Source of the DNA: Croceibacterium_A sp966112795
Lineage (GTDB): Bacteria; Pseudomonadota; Alphaproteobacteria; Sphingomonadales; Sphingomonadaceae
Reading direction: 5' to 3'
Assembly: GCA_966112795.1 (NCBI GenBank)
Contig: CBHWED010000202.1
Location: forward strand, 1 to 6,260
Length of the DNA stretch: 6,260 nt
Positions 4,810 through 6,260 of the stretch are shown here, piece after piece; positions within the stretch are counted from its first letter, which is position 1, and every line of letters starts with the position of its first letter. Position numbers and translations under genes: made by a program. The notes under the pieces were generated by a model. It was given only the letters and a program-made list of their open reading frames with translations, was not told the DNA's origin and did not search any database.

Positions 4810-6199
4810 GGGTCGCGTGCTCGGCGACGTAGGCGGCGACCGCGTCGTAGTCGCCGGGCAGCTCGGTGTAGCGCTCCTCGCGGTCGAACAGGTCGCCGAC
4901 GCGCGCGGGCAGCGGCGGGCGCTGGCCCGTGGCGCGCTCGACAGCGTCGGGGAACTTGGCCGGATGCGCCGTCGCCAGCGTGACGATCGGCACCTCGCGC
5001 GAAAGCCCGGCGGCGCGCGCAGCGTGGAGGCCGATCGCGGTGTGCGGGTCGATCACCTCGCCGCATTCGCCGTAGGCCCAGGCCATCGCCTGCGCCATTT
5101 CGGTCGCGTCGGCGCGGGCGCTGGTGATAAGCGTCGCGGCGCCTTCGCGCTGGGCATTGGTCAGGCGCATGGCCTTGGTCGCCTCGAACCCGCGCATCTG
5201 CTCGGCGAGCGCCTTGCCGTCGCGGCCGCCGCAGTCGAACAGCAGGCGCTCGAAGTTCGAGCTGACCTGGATGTCCATCGACGGCGCGGCGGTCGGGGTG
5301 ACGGTGCCGGCCGAGTAGTCGCCGTTGGCGAGCGCGCGGTGGAGGATGTCGTTGACGTTGGTGGCGACGATCAGCTGCTCGATCGGCAGGCCCATCTGCG
5401 CGGCGACGTAGCCGGCGAAGACGTCGCCGAAGTTGCCGGTCGGGACCGAGAAGGCGACCTTGCGCTGCGGCGCGCCGAGCTGGAGCGCAGCGGCGAAATA
5501 GTAGACCACCTGGGCCATGAGCCGCGCCCAGTTGATCGAATTGACCGCGCTGATGTGGAAGCGGCCGGTCATCGCGGCGTCGCCGAACATGCGCTTCACC
5601 ATCGCCTGGGCGTCGTCGAAGCTGCCGTCGATCGCGATGTTGTGGACGTTGGGCGCCTTGACCGTGGTCATCTGGCGGCGCTGGACGTCGGAGACCCGGC
5701 CCTTCGGGTGGAGCATGAAGATGTCGACGTTGTCGCGGCCCGCGACCGCGTCGATCGCGGCCGAGCCGGTGTCGCCGCTGGTCGCGCCGACGATCGTCAG
5801 GCGGTCGTCGCTGCGCGAGAGGAACTCCTCGAACAGGCGGCCGAGGAGCTGGAGGGCGACGTCCTTGAACGCGAGCGTCGGGCCGTGGAACAGCTCGAGC
5901 AGCCACTGCTGCTCGTCGAGCTGCTTGAGCGGAGTGACCGCGGCGTGGGCGAAGCGGCCGTAGGCCTCGGTGCTGAGCTGGCGGAGCTTGTCCTCGGACA
6001 GGCTGCCGGCGACGAACGGCAGCATGACCCGGGTCGCGAGCTCGGCGTAAGGCAGCCCGGCGAACGCGGCGATCTGCTCGGCCGAGAAGCGCGGCCATTC
6101 GCGCGGCAGGTAGAGCCCGCCGTCGGATGCGAGACCGGCGAGCGTGACGCCTTCGAAGTCGAGCGCGGGCGCGCTGCCGCGGGTGGAGACGTATTCCAT
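4799..6199 (-). CDS. thrC: Threonine synthase ThrC
   Basis: PLP-dependent enzyme that converts O-phospho-L-homoserine and water to L-threonine and phosphate, the last step of threonine synthesis. The 466-residue product has the length of the proteobacterial ThrC type. The start MEYVSTRG and SDGGLYLP (25-32) are family hallmarks of the N-terminal domain. The PLP Schiff-base lysine is K112 in HGPTLAFKDVALQ (105-117). Substrate and phosphate binding segments GATSGDTGSAAI (138-149) and SVPTGNFGDVFAGY (from 251) are present, as are NSINWARLMAQ (220-230) and the late DPHTAIG motif. Nothing essential looks missing. No Shine-Dalgarno precedes the ATG; a GCTAACC box lies about 11 bp upstream, so the mRNA may have little or no leader. 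The nearest same-strand gene downstream is the RlmI-like methyltransferase, past a repeat element; co-transcription is possible but not shown. Other threonine pathway genes are not in the window. Confidence 0.97.
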   Translation of the reverse strand: MEYVSTRGSAPALDFEGVTLAGLASDGGLYLPREWPRFSAEQIAAFAGLPYAELATRVMLPFVAGSLSEDKLRQLSTEAYGRFAHAAVTPLKQLDEQQWLLELFHGPTLAFKDVALQLLGRLFEEFLSRSDDRLTIVGATSGDTGSAAIDAVAGRDNVDIFMLHPKGRVSDVQRRQMTTVKAPNVHNIAIDGSFDDAQAMVKRMFGDAAMTGRFHISAVNSINWARLMAQVVYYFAAALQLGAPQRKVAFSVPTGNFGDVFAGYVAAQMGLPIEQLIVATNVNDILHRALANGDYSAGTVTPTAAPSMDIQVSSNFERLLFDCGGRDGKALAEQMRGFEATKAMRLTNAQREGAATLITSARADATEMAQAMAWAYGECGEVIDPHTAIGLHAARAAGLSREVPIVTLATAHPAKFPDAVERATGQRPPLPARVGDLFDREERYTELPGDYDAVAAYVAEHATPSA

Positions 6200-6209
6200 G
6201 AGGCGGAGC

Positions 6210-6237
6210 GGTTAGCGGGGGGCTGGCGAGCAAGCAA
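6210..6237 (-). promoter_or_regulatory. Candidate thrC promoter with very short leader
   Basis: On the minus strand TTGCTTG (6237-6231) and GCTAACC (6216-6210) are 14 bp apart, loosely matching the Caulobacter-type housekeeping pattern. Transcription would begin near 6203, almost at the ATG at 6199, consistent with the lack of a ribosome binding site. Both boxes are imperfect. In the 61 bp between thrC and the window edge I see no gene; a 15-codon open stretch ending at the TAA inside this box cannot be identified. Confidence 0.25.
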
Positions 6238-6260
6238 GCGGCGCCGGAGTCGATCCTACC

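Noticed and set aside
4569..6233. 554-codon minus-strand frame covering thrC and the repeat
   Set aside because: It is the shifted frame of thrC, an Arg/Ala-rich product with no recognisable motif; the thrC frame carries all catalytic motifs.
6200..6260. Possible C-terminus of an upstream minus-strand gene at the right edge
   Set aside because: The open stretch is only about 15 codons and has no recognisable residues, so no gene can be supported.

Overview
This is a GC-rich, gene-dense chromosomal window. It most likely comes from an alphaproteobacterium, and the gene families and repeat type suggest the Sphingomonadales. That placement is an inference from protein style (FolB followed by a small Rossmann-like protein, a HAD-like lipoprotein, and ThrC followed by an RlmI-like methyltransferase), from promoter-like boxes resembling the Caulobacter housekeeping consensus, and from a CGCGAAG-type intergenic repeat. 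I see no phage, plasmid, transposase, tRNA, rRNA or CRISPR sequence. Seven genes can be supported.

Left part (1-1534, all minus strand). The window opens inside moaA (molybdenum cofactor biosynthesis), with the N-terminal 202 residues present and the C-terminus cut off. A 235-bp gap upstream of moaA holds a pair of GTGACAC-type inverted repeats and a weak -10-like box. Beyond it lies a two-gene unit, folB (dihydroneopterin aldolase) followed by a 107-residue Rossmann-like protein. The two overlap by one base (TGATG), so they are probably co-translated.

Middle part (1645-3687, plus strand). Divergent from folB is a lipoprotein with a HAD acid-phosphatase-like domain, which has the best Shine-Dalgarno sequence of the window. 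After 60 bp comes a 382-residue polytopic membrane protein with many histidines in or next to its membrane segments. I cannot assign it a function. A candidate promoter and a hairpin over its ribosome binding site lie in the 60-bp gap.

Right part (3680-6260, minus strand). The membrane-protein gene collides tail to tail with an RlmI-like rRNA methyltransferase gene; the 8-bp overlap is the palindrome TCAGCTGA, which supplies both stop codons. Upstream of the methyltransferase, a 222-bp gap is largely filled by an inverted-repeat element built of 8-bp units. Next is complete thrC (threonine synthase), followed by a 61-bp edge with no identifiable gene.

Most of the window is housekeeping metabolism: Moco, folate, threonine and RNA methylation. 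I see no clear novel multi-gene system. The least explained items are the histidine-rich membrane protein, the SDR-remnant protein coupled to folB, and the 8-bp-periodic repeat element.
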